From contig NZ_JARRIB010000002.1 in the NCBI RefSeq assembly GCF_041647995.1, positions 1 through 64,000 of the forward strand: a DNA stretch of 64,000 bases. The letters run 5' to 3'. The notes below the pieces were generated by a model, which had not been told where the DNA came from, did not search any database, and was given only the letters and a program-made list of their open reading frames with translations. The stretch is from Pyrococcus kukulkanii (GTDB lineage Archaea > Methanobacteriota_B > Thermococci > Thermococcales > Thermococcaceae). Position numbers and translations under genes: made by a program. Shown one piece after another: positions 7,822-17,749 of this stretch. Numbering within the stretch: the first letter of the stretch is position 1; every line of letters begins with the position of its first letter.

Positions 7822-9381
7822 ATGATGTTGAAAGCGCAAGTTTTTGCATTGGTGTTGCTTTTAGCCCTCGGAGTTGTGGCAAGTGGATGTATAGGAGGGC
7901 AACAAACCCAGACAAAAGAGGAGGTTACGCAAATAGTAATTGGTGTTACCGATAAGGTCACCGACCTCGATCCTTCAAATGCTTATGATTTCTATACTTG
8001 GGAAGTCTTGAACAACATAATGGAGGGCCTAGTCAAGTACAAACCAGGGACCCTGGAAATTGAACCTGCAATTGCAGAAAGGTGGGAAGTAAACGAGGAT
8101 TCGACTGTCTGGACTTTCTACCTAAGAAAGGACGTAAAGTTTGCTGACGGAACACCTTTAACCGCTAAAGATGTGGTTAGGAGCATAAAGAGAGTAATGA
8201 AGATTAATGGGGATCCAGCCTGGCTTGTAACTGACTTCGTCAAAGATGTCGTCGCTAAAGATGACTATACGGTAGTATTCTACCTTAAACAACCTACGAG
8301 CTATTTCCTTGCACTACTGACTACACCCCCATACTTCCCAGTTCACCCTAACTACTCTGATACTCAAATAGAGAGCGATGCAACATATGGAGGAGCCGGC
8401 CCCTATAGGATCGTCAAGTGGGTCAGAGATGAAGAATTAGTCCTTGAAGTTAACCCCTACTATTACGGAGAGAAGCCGAAGACGAAGAGGATAGTTATCA
8501 AGTTTTACAGGGATGCCTCAACAATGAGGCTGGCCCTACAGAACGGTGAAATTGATATAGCCTGGAGAACGCTAAGGCCAAGCGACATAAAGAGCCTTCA
8601 GCAAGGTGGCAACTTTAACGTTATCGAAATCCCAGGTGGTTTCATAAGGTACATATGTCTGAACACAAAGACTGACCCAACTAAGAATGTAAAAGTAAGG
8701 CAGGCCTTGGCTGCAGCAATTGACAGAAAGGAGATTGCGGAGAAGGTTTTCATGGGAACTGTCGAACCCCTGTACAGCTTAATTCCAAACGGAATGTGGA
8801 GCCACATAGATGCATTCAAGGAGAAGTACGGAGATGCAAACGTAGAGCTCGCAAAGAAGCTACTGCAAGAAGCAGGCTACAGCGAGAGCAATCCACTCCA
8901 GATAACCCTCTGGTACACGCCAACCCACTATGGAGATACCGAGGCTGATCTGGCACAGATCCTTAAGGAACAGTGGGAAAGGACTGGAATGATCAAGGTT
9001 GACATAAAGAGTGCGGAGTGGGGAACCTACGTTGACTACGCAAGGAAAGGACAGATGCAAGTCTATCTCCTGGGCTGGTATCCAGATTACCTTGATCCAG
9101 ATGACTACACAACGCCGTTCCTTAAGAGCACAGCCAACAGTTGGGCTGGAACTGGCTATGCCAATCCAACGGTAGATGAACTCCTAACCAAGGCTCAGAG
9201 GCTCACAGATCAGAACGAAAGGACTAAGTTATACGAGGAAGTGCAGAGGATACTTGCAGAGGACGTTCCATACATACCGCTCGTGCAAGGTAAGCTGTAC
9301 CTGGTCACCCAAAAGAACGTTAAGGGAGTTGTAATTGGCCCAGACATGATATTCCGCTACTCTACACTCTATAAAGAGTAA
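7822..9381 (+). CDS. Opp/Dpp-type ABC transporter substrate-binding lipoprotein
   Basis: 519 aa. A hydrophobic signal segment (residues 5-20) ends in the lipobox VASGC, so the mature protein should be lipid-anchored outside the cell. The body is an SBP family 5 protein, with VNEDSTVWTFYLRKDVKF, DGTPLTAKDVVRS and GTVEPLYSLIPNGMW. The family binds peptides, but in Thermococcales and Thermotoga many members bind oligosaccharides. The GH130 gene at the end of this operon favours a mannose- or glucose-containing oligosaccharide. First of six genes running to 14163. Confidence 0.92.
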   Translation: MMLKAQVFALVLLLALGVVASGCIGGQQTQTKEEVTQIVIGVTDKVTDLDPSNAYDFYTWEVLNNIMEGLVKYKPGTLEIEPAIAERWEVNEDSTVWTFYLRKDVKFADGTPLTAKDVVRSIKRVMKINGDPAWLVTDFVKDVVAKDDYTVVFYLKQPTSYFLALLTTPPYFPVHPNYSDTQIESDATYGGAGPYRIVKWVRDEELVLEVNPYYYGEKPKTKRIVIKFYRDASTMRLALQNGEIDIAWRTLRPSDIKSLQQGGNFNVIEIPGGFIRYICLNTKTDPTKNVKVRQALAAAIDRKEIAEKVFMGTVEPLYSLIPNGMWSHIDAFKEKYGDANVELAKKLLQEAGYSESNPLQITLWYTPTHYGDTEADLAQILKEQWERTGMIKVDIKSAEWGTYVDYARKGQMQVYLLGWYPDYLDPDDYTTPFLKSTANSWAGTGYANPTVDELLTKAQRLTDQNERTKLYEEVQRILAEDVPYIPLVQGKLYLVTQKNVKGVVIGPDMIFRYSTLYKE

Positions 9382-9410
9382 TCTCTTTTTCCTTCTTCTT
9401 TATTAATTAA
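9382..9410 (+). terminator. T-rich stretch after the binding-protein gene (possible partial terminator)
   Basis: CTCTTTTTCCTTCTTCTTT directly follows the stop codon. Oligo-T tracts terminate archaeal RNA polymerase, so this could let the binding protein be made in excess over the membrane subunits. There is no hairpin. Readthrough into dppB, 47 bp downstream, is expected. Confidence 0.35.
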
Positions 9411-9428
9411 ATTTAGGGAGGTGTTTAA

Positions 9429-10448
9429 ATGAGTAGGGGACTAGGAAGGTATATCCTTATTAGAGCCTCTATGATCATCCCAACGATCCTAATTTTATAT
9501 ACGGTGGTGTTCATATTCTTGAGAATTCTTCCAGGAAACCCAATATTGGCGGTAGTGGGAACTAAGAGTATCTCACCAGAGCAATTGGAGCATTTAATGA
9601 AGATGGCCGGTCTGGACAAGCCATATCACGTTCAATATTTTGAGTACCTTTGGAACATTCTTCATGGAGATTTCGGAGTAACCTTAGCGTTTCCAATGGG
9701 TAAACCGGTGTGGGATTATTTAAAGCAGAGGTTCCCGGCAACCCTCGAATTAACGATTTGGGCATTTACAATTAGTGTCCTCTTAGGCTTGCTTACAGGA
9801 GTCTTAGGGGCAACGAAAAAAGGGACAAAAGTGGACACTTCAATGAGACTCTATAGTATAATAGCGTACACGCTCTTCATACCATGGTTCGGCATGATGC
9901 TTCAGTACATATTTGGAGTAAAACTTCACCTCCTCCCGACCTCTGGAAGACTTGACCCAGGAGTTCATCTACAAACAATAACAGGCCTATACGTACTCGA
10001 CAGCATACTAACCGGAAACTGGGATGCCCTAGTTAGTGCCGTAAGGCACTTAATACTACCCGCATTTACCCTTGGAATTGTTCTCAGCGGTGCATATACA
10101 AGGTTGGTTAGGAATAACATGGTGGATGTATTAAGTCAAGACTTCATAAGGGCCTACCATGCGAGGGGCGTTCCCCCGAGAAAGGTTACATGGTACGCTC
10201 TAAAGAATGCTTTTATTCCTGTGGTTACCTTAATGGGACTCCAGTTTGCAATACTCCTCGGTGGTGCAGTTTTAACGGAAACTACTTTCAGCTGGCCCGG
10301 GATGGGAACCTTTATAGTCGACAGGATAGATTATAGGGACTACAATGCAATTCAAGGTGCGGTAATATTCTTCGCGTTCTTCGTGGGCTTAATTAGCCTG
10401 ATAGTTGACGTGATCTATGCAATCCTCGATCCAAGGGTTAAGTACTGA
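9429..10448 (+). CDS. ABC importer permease, DppB/OppB family
   Basis: 339 aa, start preceded by GGGAGGTG. Six predicted membrane segments. The N-terminal FIFLRILPGNP is the family signature, and the EAA-like cytoplasmic loop is at YHARGVPPRKVTWYALKNA (about 238-256), where the ATPases dock. It forms the channel with the DppC-like protein encoded next. Confidence 0.93.
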   Translation: MSRGLGRYILIRASMIIPTILILYTVVFIFLRILPGNPILAVVGTKSISPEQLEHLMKMAGLDKPYHVQYFEYLWNILHGDFGVTLAFPMGKPVWDYLKQRFPATLELTIWAFTISVLLGLLTGVLGATKKGTKVDTSMRLYSIIAYTLFIPWFGMMLQYIFGVKLHLLPTSGRLDPGVHLQTITGLYVLDSILTGNWDALVSAVRHLILPAFTLGIVLSGAYTRLVRNNMVDVLSQDFIRAYHARGVPPRKVTWYALKNAFIPVVTLMGLQFAILLGGAVLTETTFSWPGMGTFIVDRIDYRDYNAIQGAVIFFAFFVGLISLIVDVIYAILDPRVKY

Positions 10449-10457
10449 GGTGATAAA

Positions 10458-11306
10458 ATGGAGATAATAAGTCCAATGACAAAGTTTCTCCTAGAGAAAA
10501 AGCCCGGAAGAGGAATGCTACTCTTTGGAATAGCTGTAGTTCTCATGGTAGTTATAATGGCAATTTTCGCTCCAATAATTGCCCCATACGATCCAACCAA
10601 GAGCACTAAGGACGTTTTTGCTCCTCCAAGCCTTAAGCATCCCATGGGAACTAACAGGTTAGGACAAGATGTGTTCTCAAGGATAGTCTGGGGATCGAGG
10701 GTGGTTCTCTCGGTAGTTTTCATGGCCACCCTCCTATCTATGATCATTGGAATTCCCCTGGGTCTGATCTCAGGCTACTATGGAGGGAAAATCGACAGGT
10801 TACTGAGCATAATAATGGACAGCATTTATGCATTCCCAGCCTTGATATTGGCAATTGTCATTGCGGTAGTTTTGGGGCCAAGCCCCGTGAACACTGCAAT
10901 AGCGATAAGTTTCGTTTACGTACCTACTTATTTCAGGATGGTTAGAGGGCAGACATTAAGCCTAAAGAACCAGCTGTTCGTTGAGGCCGCGCATGCCATA
11001 GGAGCGAAGGACAGGGAAGTTATGGTGAAGTACATACTCCCAAATCTGGGCCCGACGGTTCTTGTAGTATTCACGCTGAGCGTTGCCGATGCTATACTAA
11101 CGGAGGCAGGTTTAAGTTTTCTTGGTCTTTCCGTGACGCCGCCAACGCCAGACTGGGGCTACGATCTGAGGGTAGGTCAGCCGTTCTTGCTTGACGGCTA
11201 TTGGTGGCTGGTCTTCTTCCCTGGAGTGATGATCATGCTCCTAGCGATGGCATTCGCACTGATAGGTGAAGCTCTAAACGAGAGAATTTCCCTGGGGGTG
11301 AGGTAA
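10458..11306 (+). CDS. ABC importer permease, DppC/OppC family
   Basis: 282 aa with six membrane segments. HPMGTNRLGQDVFSRIVWG (about 55-73) is the conserved DppC N-terminal motif. The EAA loop is EAAHAIGAKDREVMVKYILP (about 176-195). It starts 9 bp after dppB and its stop overlaps the start of the ATPase gene by one base, consistent with one transcript. Confidence 0.93.
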   Translation: MEIISPMTKFLLEKKPGRGMLLFGIAVVLMVVIMAIFAPIIAPYDPTKSTKDVFAPPSLKHPMGTNRLGQDVFSRIVWGSRVVLSVVFMATLLSMIIGIPLGLISGYYGGKIDRLLSIIMDSIYAFPALILAIVIAVVLGPSPVNTAIAISFVYVPTYFRMVRGQTLSLKNQLFVEAAHAIGAKDREVMVKYILPNLGPTVLVVFTLSVADAILTEAGLSFLGLSVTPPTPDWGYDLRVGQPFLLDGYWWLVFFPGVMIMLLAMAFALIGEALNERISLGVR

Positions 11307-12280
11307 TGCTACTGGAAGTTAAAGACCTCTCCATTTATTATTACACGCTCTCGGGAGTCGTCAAGGCAGTTGAAGGAGTAACATTCTCCATAGACGAGAA
11401 AGAGTGGGTAACGTTCGTTGGGGAGAGTGGCAGCGGAAAGTCAACCGTTGCTAGTGCCATAATCAGGCTGGTTCCACCCCCAGGAAAAATAGTTAGTGGT
11501 CAAATAATGTTCGAAGGAAAGGATCTGCTAAAGCTAAGTGAGGAGGAGATGAGGCAAATTAGAGGAAAAGATATCAGTATGGTGTTCCAAGATCCCATGA
11601 CGAGCCTAGATCCCTTAAGAAAGATAGGAGATCAGCTCGTTGAAGCAATGACCGTTCACGGAGTCGATGAAGATGAAGCCAAAGAAAGGGCAAAAGAACT
11701 ACTCGAAAAGGTAAACATTCCTCCGGACAGGTTCGATTACTATCCACACCAGCTCTCTGGAGGTCAGAGACAGAGGGTCAGCATTGCAATTGCAATGGCT
11801 TTTAATCCAAAATTACTCATCGCCGACGAGCCTACTACCGCCCTAGATGTTATAGTTCAGGATTCCATTATGGATCTAATTCAAAGCCTGAAGGAAGAGG
11901 GAACAAGCATATTCTTCGTGACCCACGACATTTCACTCGCGGCTGAGAGGAGCGATAAGATAGCGGTAATGTACGCCGGAAAGCTCGTAGAGTTTGGAAC
12001 CGTTGAACAGATTGTGGAAAATCCCCTCCATCCCTACACCCAGGCCCTTCTCAATAGCGTTCCCGACTTATGGACCGAGAAGCCCGTCAAGGCCATTCCA
12101 GGTTACCCACCGGACTTAAGAAATCCGCCAAGGGGGTGCAGATTTCATCCAAGATGCCATATTTTCGCAGAGAAAGGAGAGCTGAAGGGACTGTGCGATG
12201 CAGAAGAGCCGATGATGATCGAATACGAGAAGGGGCACTTCGTTGCCTGTCATCTCTATGGAGGGAGCAGAAATGAGTGA
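11306..12280 (+). CDS. ABC importer ATPase, DppD/OppD family
   Basis: 324 aa. Walker A is GESGSGKST (about 39-47), the signature LSGGQRQRVS is near 148-157, Walker B is LLIADEPTT and the H-loop His is in FFVTHDIS. The C-terminal cysteine-rich segment (RGCRFHPRCHIF and a later C) is the iron-sulfur-like oligopeptide-transporter extension. It pairs with the DppF-like ATPase to power uptake. Confidence 0.94.
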   Translation: MLLEVKDLSIYYYTLSGVVKAVEGVTFSIDEKEWVTFVGESGSGKSTVASAIIRLVPPPGKIVSGQIMFEGKDLLKLSEEEMRQIRGKDISMVFQDPMTSLDPLRKIGDQLVEAMTVHGVDEDEAKERAKELLEKVNIPPDRFDYYPHQLSGGQRQRVSIAIAMAFNPKLLIADEPTTALDVIVQDSIMDLIQSLKEEGTSIFFVTHDISLAAERSDKIAVMYAGKLVEFGTVEQIVENPLHPYTQALLNSVPDLWTEKPVKAIPGYPPDLRNPPRGCRFHPRCHIFAEKGELKGLCDAEEPMMIEYEKGHFVACHLYGGSRNE

Positions 12281-13259
12281 GCCCCTCCTGAAAGTTGAGA
12301 ACCTGAAGAAGTACTTCCCTATAAAAAGAGGAATAATTGAAACACTTAGGAGGGCACCAGTAAGGTACGTTAAAGCCGTAGATGGCATAAGTTTTGAAAT
12401 AAAGAGAGGAGAAGTTCTTGCACTCATAGGTGAAAGTGGATGCGGAAAGACCACAGCGGGAAGAACTATACTGAGGCTAATAGAACCGACCGACGGAAGG
12501 ATAATCTTTGATGGGGTTGATATAACTAAGTTAAGCAGGGAAGAGCTTAGACCATTCAGGAGGAGGATGCAGATAATATTCCAAGACCCATACGCGAGCT
12601 TAAGCCCCAGGATGAAAATAGGAGATGCGATAGCACACCCACTTCTGGTTCATGGACTTGCAGATAAGGAAGGGGCAAAAGAGCTAGCCCTGAAAATGCT
12701 CAGGAGGGTAGGGTTAACTCCTGAAGATGAGTTTTACGAGAGGTACCCACACCACTTAAGCGGAGGACAGAGGCAGAGAGTTGTAATAGCTAGGGCAATG
12801 ATCCTCAAACCGGAATTCGTAGTTGCAGATGAAGCAGTTTCAATGATTGACGTATCAATGAGGGCCGCAATTCTCGACTTGCTAGAGAGCTTCAGGAAAG
12901 AATACAATATGAGCCAACTCTTCATTACGCACGATATTGCAGTGGGGAAGCTAATAGCCGACAGGATAGCGGTAATGTACCTAGGCAAGATAGTCGAGAT
13001 AGGGCCCACGGATGAAGTCCTTAAGAACCCGGCCCATCCCTATACGATGGCCCTAATTCAGGCTGTTCCCTCAATAGCGAGAAAAAAGGAGAGGAAAATT
13101 GAGATCACCGGAGAGGTTCCAAACGCCGCTAATCCTCCAAGCGGTTGCAGATTCCACCCAAGATGCCCCCTAGCAACTGAAGAGTGCAAGAGTAAGGAAC
13201 CAGAGTTAATTGAGGTCTCCCATGAACACTTTGTGGCTTGCCACCACCCGTTAAGGTGA
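12273..13259 (+). CDS. ABC importer ATPase, DppF/OppF family
   Basis: 328 aa from the ATG at 12273, which overlaps the dppD stop and has GGAGGGAG upstream; an earlier in-frame ATG at 12243 lacks support. Walker A GESGCGKTT (about 50-58), signature LSGGQRQRVV, and Walker B VVADEAVS, where Ala replaces the usual Pro after the catalytic Glu. The C terminus has the paired cysteine motif SGCRFHPRCPLA. It heterodimerises with the DppD-like subunit. Confidence 0.93.
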   Translation: MSEPLLKVENLKKYFPIKRGIIETLRRAPVRYVKAVDGISFEIKRGEVLALIGESGCGKTTAGRTILRLIEPTDGRIIFDGVDITKLSREELRPFRRRMQIIFQDPYASLSPRMKIGDAIAHPLLVHGLADKEGAKELALKMLRRVGLTPEDEFYERYPHHLSGGQRQRVVIARAMILKPEFVVADEAVSMIDVSMRAAILDLLESFRKEYNMSQLFITHDIAVGKLIADRIAVMYLGKIVEIGPTDEVLKNPAHPYTMALIQAVPSIARKKERKIEITGEVPNAANPPSGCRFHPRCPLATEECKSKEPELIEVSHEHFVACHHPLR

Positions 13260-13263
13260 GAAG

Positions 13264-14163
13264 ATGCTTAGAAAGCTTCCCTTCCCAATTTTATTGCCGT
13301 CAGCAGATGGCTTTGACTGCAAAAACGCATACAACCCCTCAGTGATTTATAGAAAAGGGAAGTTTATCATGCTGTACAGGGGTGAATGCAAAGACAGAAA
13401 AACTGGAAGAATAGGCCTAGCGATAAGTGAAGATGGCATTAACTTCACTAAATTTCCAGAACCTGTACTTGAGCCTGAATATCCCTGGGAAGCAAAAGGT
13501 GTTGAGGATCCAAGGGTGGTAAAGTTAGGAAAGAAGTACGTGATGACGTACACAGGTTACGATGGGAAGATCGCGAGGCTCTGCATAGCAACTTCAAAGA
13601 ACTTACTCTCATGGAAAAAGCATGGGCCTATATTTGATGACTTTCCAGAGAATTACCTGAGGCCAAGGGGATGGACGAAAAGCGGTGCAATACTCCCAGT
13701 TAAGGTCAATGGAAAATACATCATGTACTTCGGAGATTCAAACATTTGGATTGCATACTCAAAGGACGGTAAAAATTGGGAGTACTCAGAAAAGCCAATT
13801 CTAAGCCCAGGAGAGCTGTTGTTGATAGAACCGGGGCCTCCACCCTTATTAACCGATAAAGGCATCGTACTCTTCTACAACTCGGCGGATAAGAGTTTAG
13901 TCTACAGAGTTAGGGTTGCCGTCTTTGATAAAAAGAATCCAGGGAAGGTAATATGGAACTCAGGGACTCCAATTTTAGAGCCCGAATATCCCTGGGAAAA
14001 GTTTGGCCACGTTAATAACGTTGTATTTTTGGAAGGACTAGTGGGGGATAACGAGAGGACGCTCTTCTACTATGGGGCAGCCGATAGGTATATTGGTTTA
14101 GCAGTATGGAAAGGGAGCGTTGAGATGTTACTACAAGCATTGGGATTTTCAAAACCTATATAA
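13264..14163 (+). CDS. GH130-family glycosidase or phosphorylase
   Basis: 299 aa with a five-bladed beta-propeller pattern: repeated YNPSVIYRKGKFIMLYRGE, VEDPRVVKLGKKYVMTYTGY and SGAILPVKVNGKYIMYFGDS blocks. Family members phosphorolyse or hydrolyse beta-mannosides (beta-1,4-mannosylglucose or manno-oligosaccharides, or beta-1,2-mannobiose). It starts 4 bp after the importer ATPase stop, so it is the last gene of the uptake operon, and intracellular processing of imported oligosaccharide is inferred. No signal peptide, in agreement. The substrate is not determinable from sequence alone. Confidence 0.85.
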   Translation: MLRKLPFPILLPSADGFDCKNAYNPSVIYRKGKFIMLYRGECKDRKTGRIGLAISEDGINFTKFPEPVLEPEYPWEAKGVEDPRVVKLGKKYVMTYTGYDGKIARLCIATSKNLLSWKKHGPIFDDFPENYLRPRGWTKSGAILPVKVNGKYIMYFGDSNIWIAYSKDGKNWEYSEKPILSPGELLLIEPGPPPLLTDKGIVLFYNSADKSLVYRVRVAVFDKKNPGKVIWNSGTPILEPEYPWEKFGHVNNVVFLEGLVGDNERTLFYYGAADRYIGLAVWKGSVEMLLQALGFSKPI

Positions 14164-14197
14164 GGCAAGGCATTATGCCAAGGAAGGGGAGAGTAAG

Positions 14198-14818
14198 GTG
14201 GAAGAGGAACTCAAACCGGAGAAAATTCAAGAGATTAAGCTAGGAGACTGCCCGATTTGTGGAGGTAAGGGAACGTTAAAGGCAATCCAGTTCATTCACA
14301 AGATCCCCTACTTCGGCGAGGTCATGGAGTCAACAGTAATCTGCGAGAGGTGCGGCTACAGGAGTGCAGATGTCATGATTCTTGAGGAAAAGGAGCCGAG
14401 GCTGTACGAGATCAAGGTAGAGAACGAGAAAGACCTCTTCACGAGGGTAGTTAGAAGCAAGAGTGGAACTATAGAGCTTGAGGAGCTCGGAATAAAGATA
14501 GAGCCCGGACCAGCAGCCCAAGGGTTTGTAAGCAACATAGAGGGAGTTCTGGAGAGGGCAAAGGAAGTTCTCCTCATGGCAAGAGACTTCAAGAAGGAGG
14601 AGAACGATGAAGAGGCCGTAAAGAAGATAGATAAGTTGTTGAAGTACATCGAAGATGTTAAGGAAGGCAAAAAACCCCTGACCATCAGGATTATGGATCC
14701 CTTTGGCAACAGCGCCCTGATAGGGGAGAAAGTCAAGAGCAGGAGATTGACAAAGGAGGAAATAAAGAAGCTTAGCACCGGACCTTACGTAGTCATTGAT
14801 CCAGAGGCTCGGCAATAA
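14198..14818 (+). CDS. ZPR1-type zinc-finger protein
   Basis: 206 aa from a GTG at 14198 preceded by AGGAAGGGGA. The frame is open upstream into the GH130 gene, but no better start is seen. An N-terminal C4 zinc finger, GDCPICGGKG then VICERCGYRS, is followed by the ZPR1 beta-domain (VVRSKSGTIELEELGIKIEPG) and an alpha-helical stretch. Archaeal ZPR1 proteins have one zinc finger-plus-domain unit where eukaryotes have two, and in eukaryotes they bind EF-1A; the archaeal role is inferred to be similar. The last 26 bp overlap the converging methyltransferase gene. Confidence 0.85.
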   Translation: MEEELKPEKIQEIKLGDCPICGGKGTLKAIQFIHKIPYFGEVMESTVICERCGYRSADVMILEEKEPRLYEIKVENEKDLFTRVVRSKSGTIELEELGIKIEPGPAAQGFVSNIEGVLERAKEVLLMARDFKKEENDEEAVKKIDKLLKYIEDVKEGKKPLTIRIMDPFGNSALIGEKVKSRRLTKEEIKKLSTGPYVVIDPEARQ

Positions 14819-15947
14819 CAGCTAAATCCCTAACCTTGAAGACGAAGGCCCTCTTCTCTCCCTTAAGCCCCTGCTCAATCTTCCTCCTTATTCTCCAGTA
14901 CTCCTCCTCAGGAACGCTCATCCTCAGGGTGGCCCTTCCGTAGCCCTCCTTCCTTAGAAAGTCGTTTATCCTCACCGGATGGAATGGCATTGTTGCAACG
15001 ACAACATAGGATCTCTTGAAGTACTCGCTCTTTATTTCTTCATCTCCTGTGGCAAGGATCCTCCTCTTCTCCCTCAACAAAAGCTTAAGTTCGCCTTTAA
15101 CCTTGTGGAAGAGCTCGTTTATTAGGTCTGCGTAGTCTATAGCCTGAGGAATTTCATAAAGATACCTCTCGGGAGTTTTGGTTTCATCAACTATGTTCTC
15201 CAGCTCAGGGTTACTCTCGAGCCTTGCTCCCTGGGGCAATATGACGGCACTTCTCTCGGCCTTAGCCAAGGGTTCGGTGTAGAAGGTTAGCCTATTAACG
15301 TGGCCGTAGAGGTCTATGTACTCGAACTCGCCCTTCCACGGAACCTTTTCGCGCCTTATCTGGGGGGGTAGATCGAAGATGAAAGCTTCAGCTTTTTCCT
15401 TATAGGCCTCGTACACCTTTAAAGGACTCGGAAGGAGATCCTCAAGGTTTCTCTCCGGAACCTCTGGGGGCCTTGCAGGGTCGGAGAATATAACTTTCGC
15501 ATCAATCTTCTCAATAATATCTGGGTTCAAAGAATCACCAACAAGGAACTCGATGTTAACCCCATACTTCTCCGCGTTTCTTCTTGCGAACTCTATCTTT
15601 AGGGGATCTATATCAACGCCCACTGCCCTTATCCCATGCTTGGCGAAGAATATCAGCTGAATTCCAACGCCACAGGAAACGTCAGCTATGCTCTCCACTC
15701 CCTGCTCCTTCAACCTCCTTCCCCTGTAGTCAGCCACAATTTCATGGGTCGCATATCTAAGCCCCTCGAGATCAAACCAGAGGTCGGTTCTTGAGAACTT
15801 ATCCTTCGCCTTTATTCTAGCCCTAGCCACCTCCAACGCTAATTTAAATTCTTCCTCAGGAAGGCCTAAAGCTCTCCTTATCTTCTTCTCATCGTACCCC
15901 TTTCTTATCATCTCCTCCGCCGTTCTAACGTGCTCCTCAGTGAGCAT
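14793..15947 (-). CDS. SAM-dependent methyltransferase with THUMP-like C-terminal region
   Basis: 384 aa from the ATG at 15947, which has a strong GGAGGTG site. Helical N-terminal domain, then a Rossmann methyltransferase: [20 protein letters not shown] (SAM loop, about 98-117), [17 protein letters not shown], and [10 protein letters not shown] in the NPPY/DPAR position. The C-terminal part resembles the THUMP-like domain of archaeal RNA methyltransferases. The probable substrate is RNA, but this is inference. The gene starts inside the end of the IPCT-DIPPS gene (11 bp overlap). Confidence 0.82.
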   Translation of the reverse strand: MLTEEHVRTAEEMIRKGYDEKKIRRALGLPEEEFKLALEVARARIKAKDKFSRTDLWFDLEGLRYATHEIVADYRGRRLKEQGVESIADVSCGVGIQLIFFAKHGIRAVGVDIDPLKIEFARRNAEKYGVNIEFLVGDSLNPDIIEKIDAKVIFSDPARPPEVPERNLEDLLPSPLKVYEAYKEKAEAFIFDLPPQIRREKVPWKGEFEYIDLYGHVNRLTFYTEPLAKAERSAVILPQGARLESNPELENIVDETKTPERYLYEIPQAIDYADLINELFHKVKGELKLLLREKRRILATGDEEIKSEYFKRSYVVVATMPFHPVRINDFLRKEGYGRATLRMSVPEEEYWRIRRKIEQGLKGEKRAFVFKVRDLAVIAEPLDQ

Positions 15948-17205
15948 GATCCCACCTCCTGACGAGGTAGATAGTGATTGCAACCCTCAACGTACTCCAC
16001 ACTGCAAGTAGAGCAAACAGAGGCTTTATCCATCCAAGCAGTGTAAAGAGCATTGTTGTGAATATCCTCTCGTCTCTCTTTCCTGGGATCCTCCTTAGTG
16101 GTGGGATTACCTTATAGGCATCGACACAGTAGGCCCCCCTAAACCTCTCGGTTGAGTAGCTAACCATAGCCGAGGAGAACATTGCAATTCCAGCTATAAC
16201 CCACCATATGGGTTCCCTTATTGAAACATAAGCTAAGGTCAGGAGGAACGTAAAGTCAACGTACCTGTCAAGTATTGAGTCGAAGTAGCCGCCGAACTTA
16301 CTCGTCTGCATCCTGGCCCTCGCTATCTCTCCATCGACGCCATCGAGAATTGAGCTTATCTGATACAGGATTCCAGCCAATGGGACACTGATGAGGTTCA
16401 TTAGACCCGAGAATATGCCAAAAAGGAATGTTATAACGGTGAGCTGATTGGGCGTGAAGTGCTCAACCAATAAAACGGAGATCCTTGTAGAGATCTTCCT
16501 GTTTAAGTGCCTGCTTATGAATCCATCTCCAACCCCCTTAACGGAGGTGTAAACTATGAGCTTCCTCGCCTTCTTGAGCTCCTCCGGCGTGTCAACGTCC
16601 ATCCAGAAGAGGCCATCCACAAAGGTAACCTCAAGCCTTGCCTCCCTCACAACGTCCCTAAGCTCGACAACTTCCCTTTCCTTAGCTAATCTCTCGGTAA
16701 CTTCAAATATCGAGTCGTCAAGCACGAAAAAGCCAGTGTCTAGGGCATCCCACTCCTCAAGCTGCTTCCCTATATCTTCAACCCTTCCATTCTTCACCTT
16801 AACCTTTGTTGCCTCATCAACATCAACGAACATAGGCTTTCTATCCGCTATTAGTCCTCGACCCTTAACGGCAAGCTCGTAAAACCTCTCCTCGTAGATG
16901 TGATCGCTCATGACGAGCACGAACCTGCCTGTTACGTGCCCTTTAGCTACGTGAAGGGAAAAGCCGTTGCCCCTCTCGGGCCTTGGATTAACTACAATCT
17001 CGGCGTTAAGGTTATGCTTCCTCACGAACTCCTCGTAGGGCTCTCTGTACTTTTCGTTCGTCACTATCACGAACTCGCTCACTCCAAACTTCTGGAGGTT
17101 TTTGATCGTCCTGTAGATAAGTTCCCTGCCTGCAACCCTGATTAGACCCTTCGGCTTCTCACCCATCCTCGTCCCGTATCCCGCGGCCAGTATTACCGCT
17201 TTCAC
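15937..17205 (-). CDS. Bifunctional inositol-1-phosphate cytidylyltransferase / DIPP synthase
   Basis: 422 aa fusion. Residues 1-210 form a nucleotidyltransferase ([25 protein letters not shown]) that makes CDP-inositol. Residues about 220-422 form a membrane CDP-alcohol phosphotransferase with [11 protein letters not shown] and a later [13 protein letters not shown] motif, which joins CDP-inositol to inositol-1-phosphate. The product is phospho-di-myo-inositol phosphate, the precursor of a compatible solute made at supra-optimal temperature. This fused form is a marker of hyperthermophiles. The inositol-1-phosphate synthase gene is not in the window. Confidence 0.93.
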   Translation of the reverse strand: MKAVILAAGYGTRMGEKPKGLIRVAGRELIYRTIKNLQKFGVSEFVIVTNEKYREPYEEFVRKHNLNAEIVVNPRPERGNGFSLHVAKGHVTGRFVLVMSDHIYEERFYELAVKGRGLIADRKPMFVDVDEATKVKVKNGRVEDIGKQLEEWDALDTGFFVLDDSIFEVTERLAKEREVVELRDVVREARLEVTFVDGLFWMDVDTPEELKKARKLIVYTSVKGVGDGFISRHLNRKISTRISVLLVEHFTPNQLTVITFLFGIFSGLMNLISVPLAGILYQISSILDGVDGEIARARMQTSKFGGYFDSILDRYVDFTFLLTLAYVSIREPIWWVIAGIAMFSSAMVSYSTERFRGAYCVDAYKVIPPLRRIPGKRDERIFTTMLFTLLGWIKPLFALLAVWSTLRVAITIYLVRRWDHAH

Positions 17206-17272
17206 TCCCTCACCCCTTAACGGAGTTAGAAGGGAGAAGTTAAAAGTTTTAGTGTCAAAAGGTTAGAAAATC

Positions 17273-17734
17273 TCATTGGGCCTGATGGAGAACTTCGAGG
17301 AAAGGTACATTCTCAAAAATCCTTATCAAAGGTGGCAATTTTCGAAATCTTATAAAACTTGCAGGTGGCTGCTATGAGAGCATCATTTGGCAATAAACCA
17401 AATTCCTTGGAGAGAGTATCTGCTTCGTTTAGGATTTCCTTATTAGGTGGGAGCAACTCTATAATCCCAAGCTCAATGTTCTCCAGTATAAACTCCGAGA
17501 GATACTTAAAAACAGGGTCAAATCTCTCCCGTTCCTGCATGAACATTTTCTTAACCCTGAATTTTCCGGTACAGCCAAATAACCTTTCTGTTTCCATATA
17601 GAGCAGTTTAAAGAACAACATTTGGAGAAACGTAAGGCATGTTTTCATTTATCGCATAGTCTAAAAGTTCTATTGCATCTTTAACTCCATAATAATGCCT
17701 AAACAAAAACGGAAGTGTCAATAAATATCTTCAT
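17273..17734 (-). pseudogene. PIN-domain (VapC-like toxin) gene broken by frameshifts
   Basis: Translating the minus strand with three frame changes restores one PIN protein. It starts MKIFIDTSVFV (17734), shifts frame near 17700 into RHYYGVKDAIELLDYAINE, shifts again near 17605 into KLLYMETERLFG, and runs to LLPNDALIAATCKFYKISK. A single extra T after FDKDF near 17313 cuts off the last residues (ENVPFLEVLHQ) before a TGA at 17273. The Asp near the N terminus and the NDALIAA Asp of the PIN site are still readable. It is therefore a recently inactivated toxin-like RNase; no antitoxin gene accompanies it. Confidence 0.8.
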
Positions 17735-17749
17735 TTTCAAACCTCTCTT

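Noticed and set aside
14330-14815. Long minus-strand frames opposite the ZPR1 gene
   Set aside because: They mirror the zinc-finger protein's codons, are Leu/Ser-rich shadows, and lack start signals.
17313-17648. The 17313-17648 frame as an intact small gene
   Set aside because: It starts and stops inside a PIN domain whose missing ends are readable in the adjacent frames.
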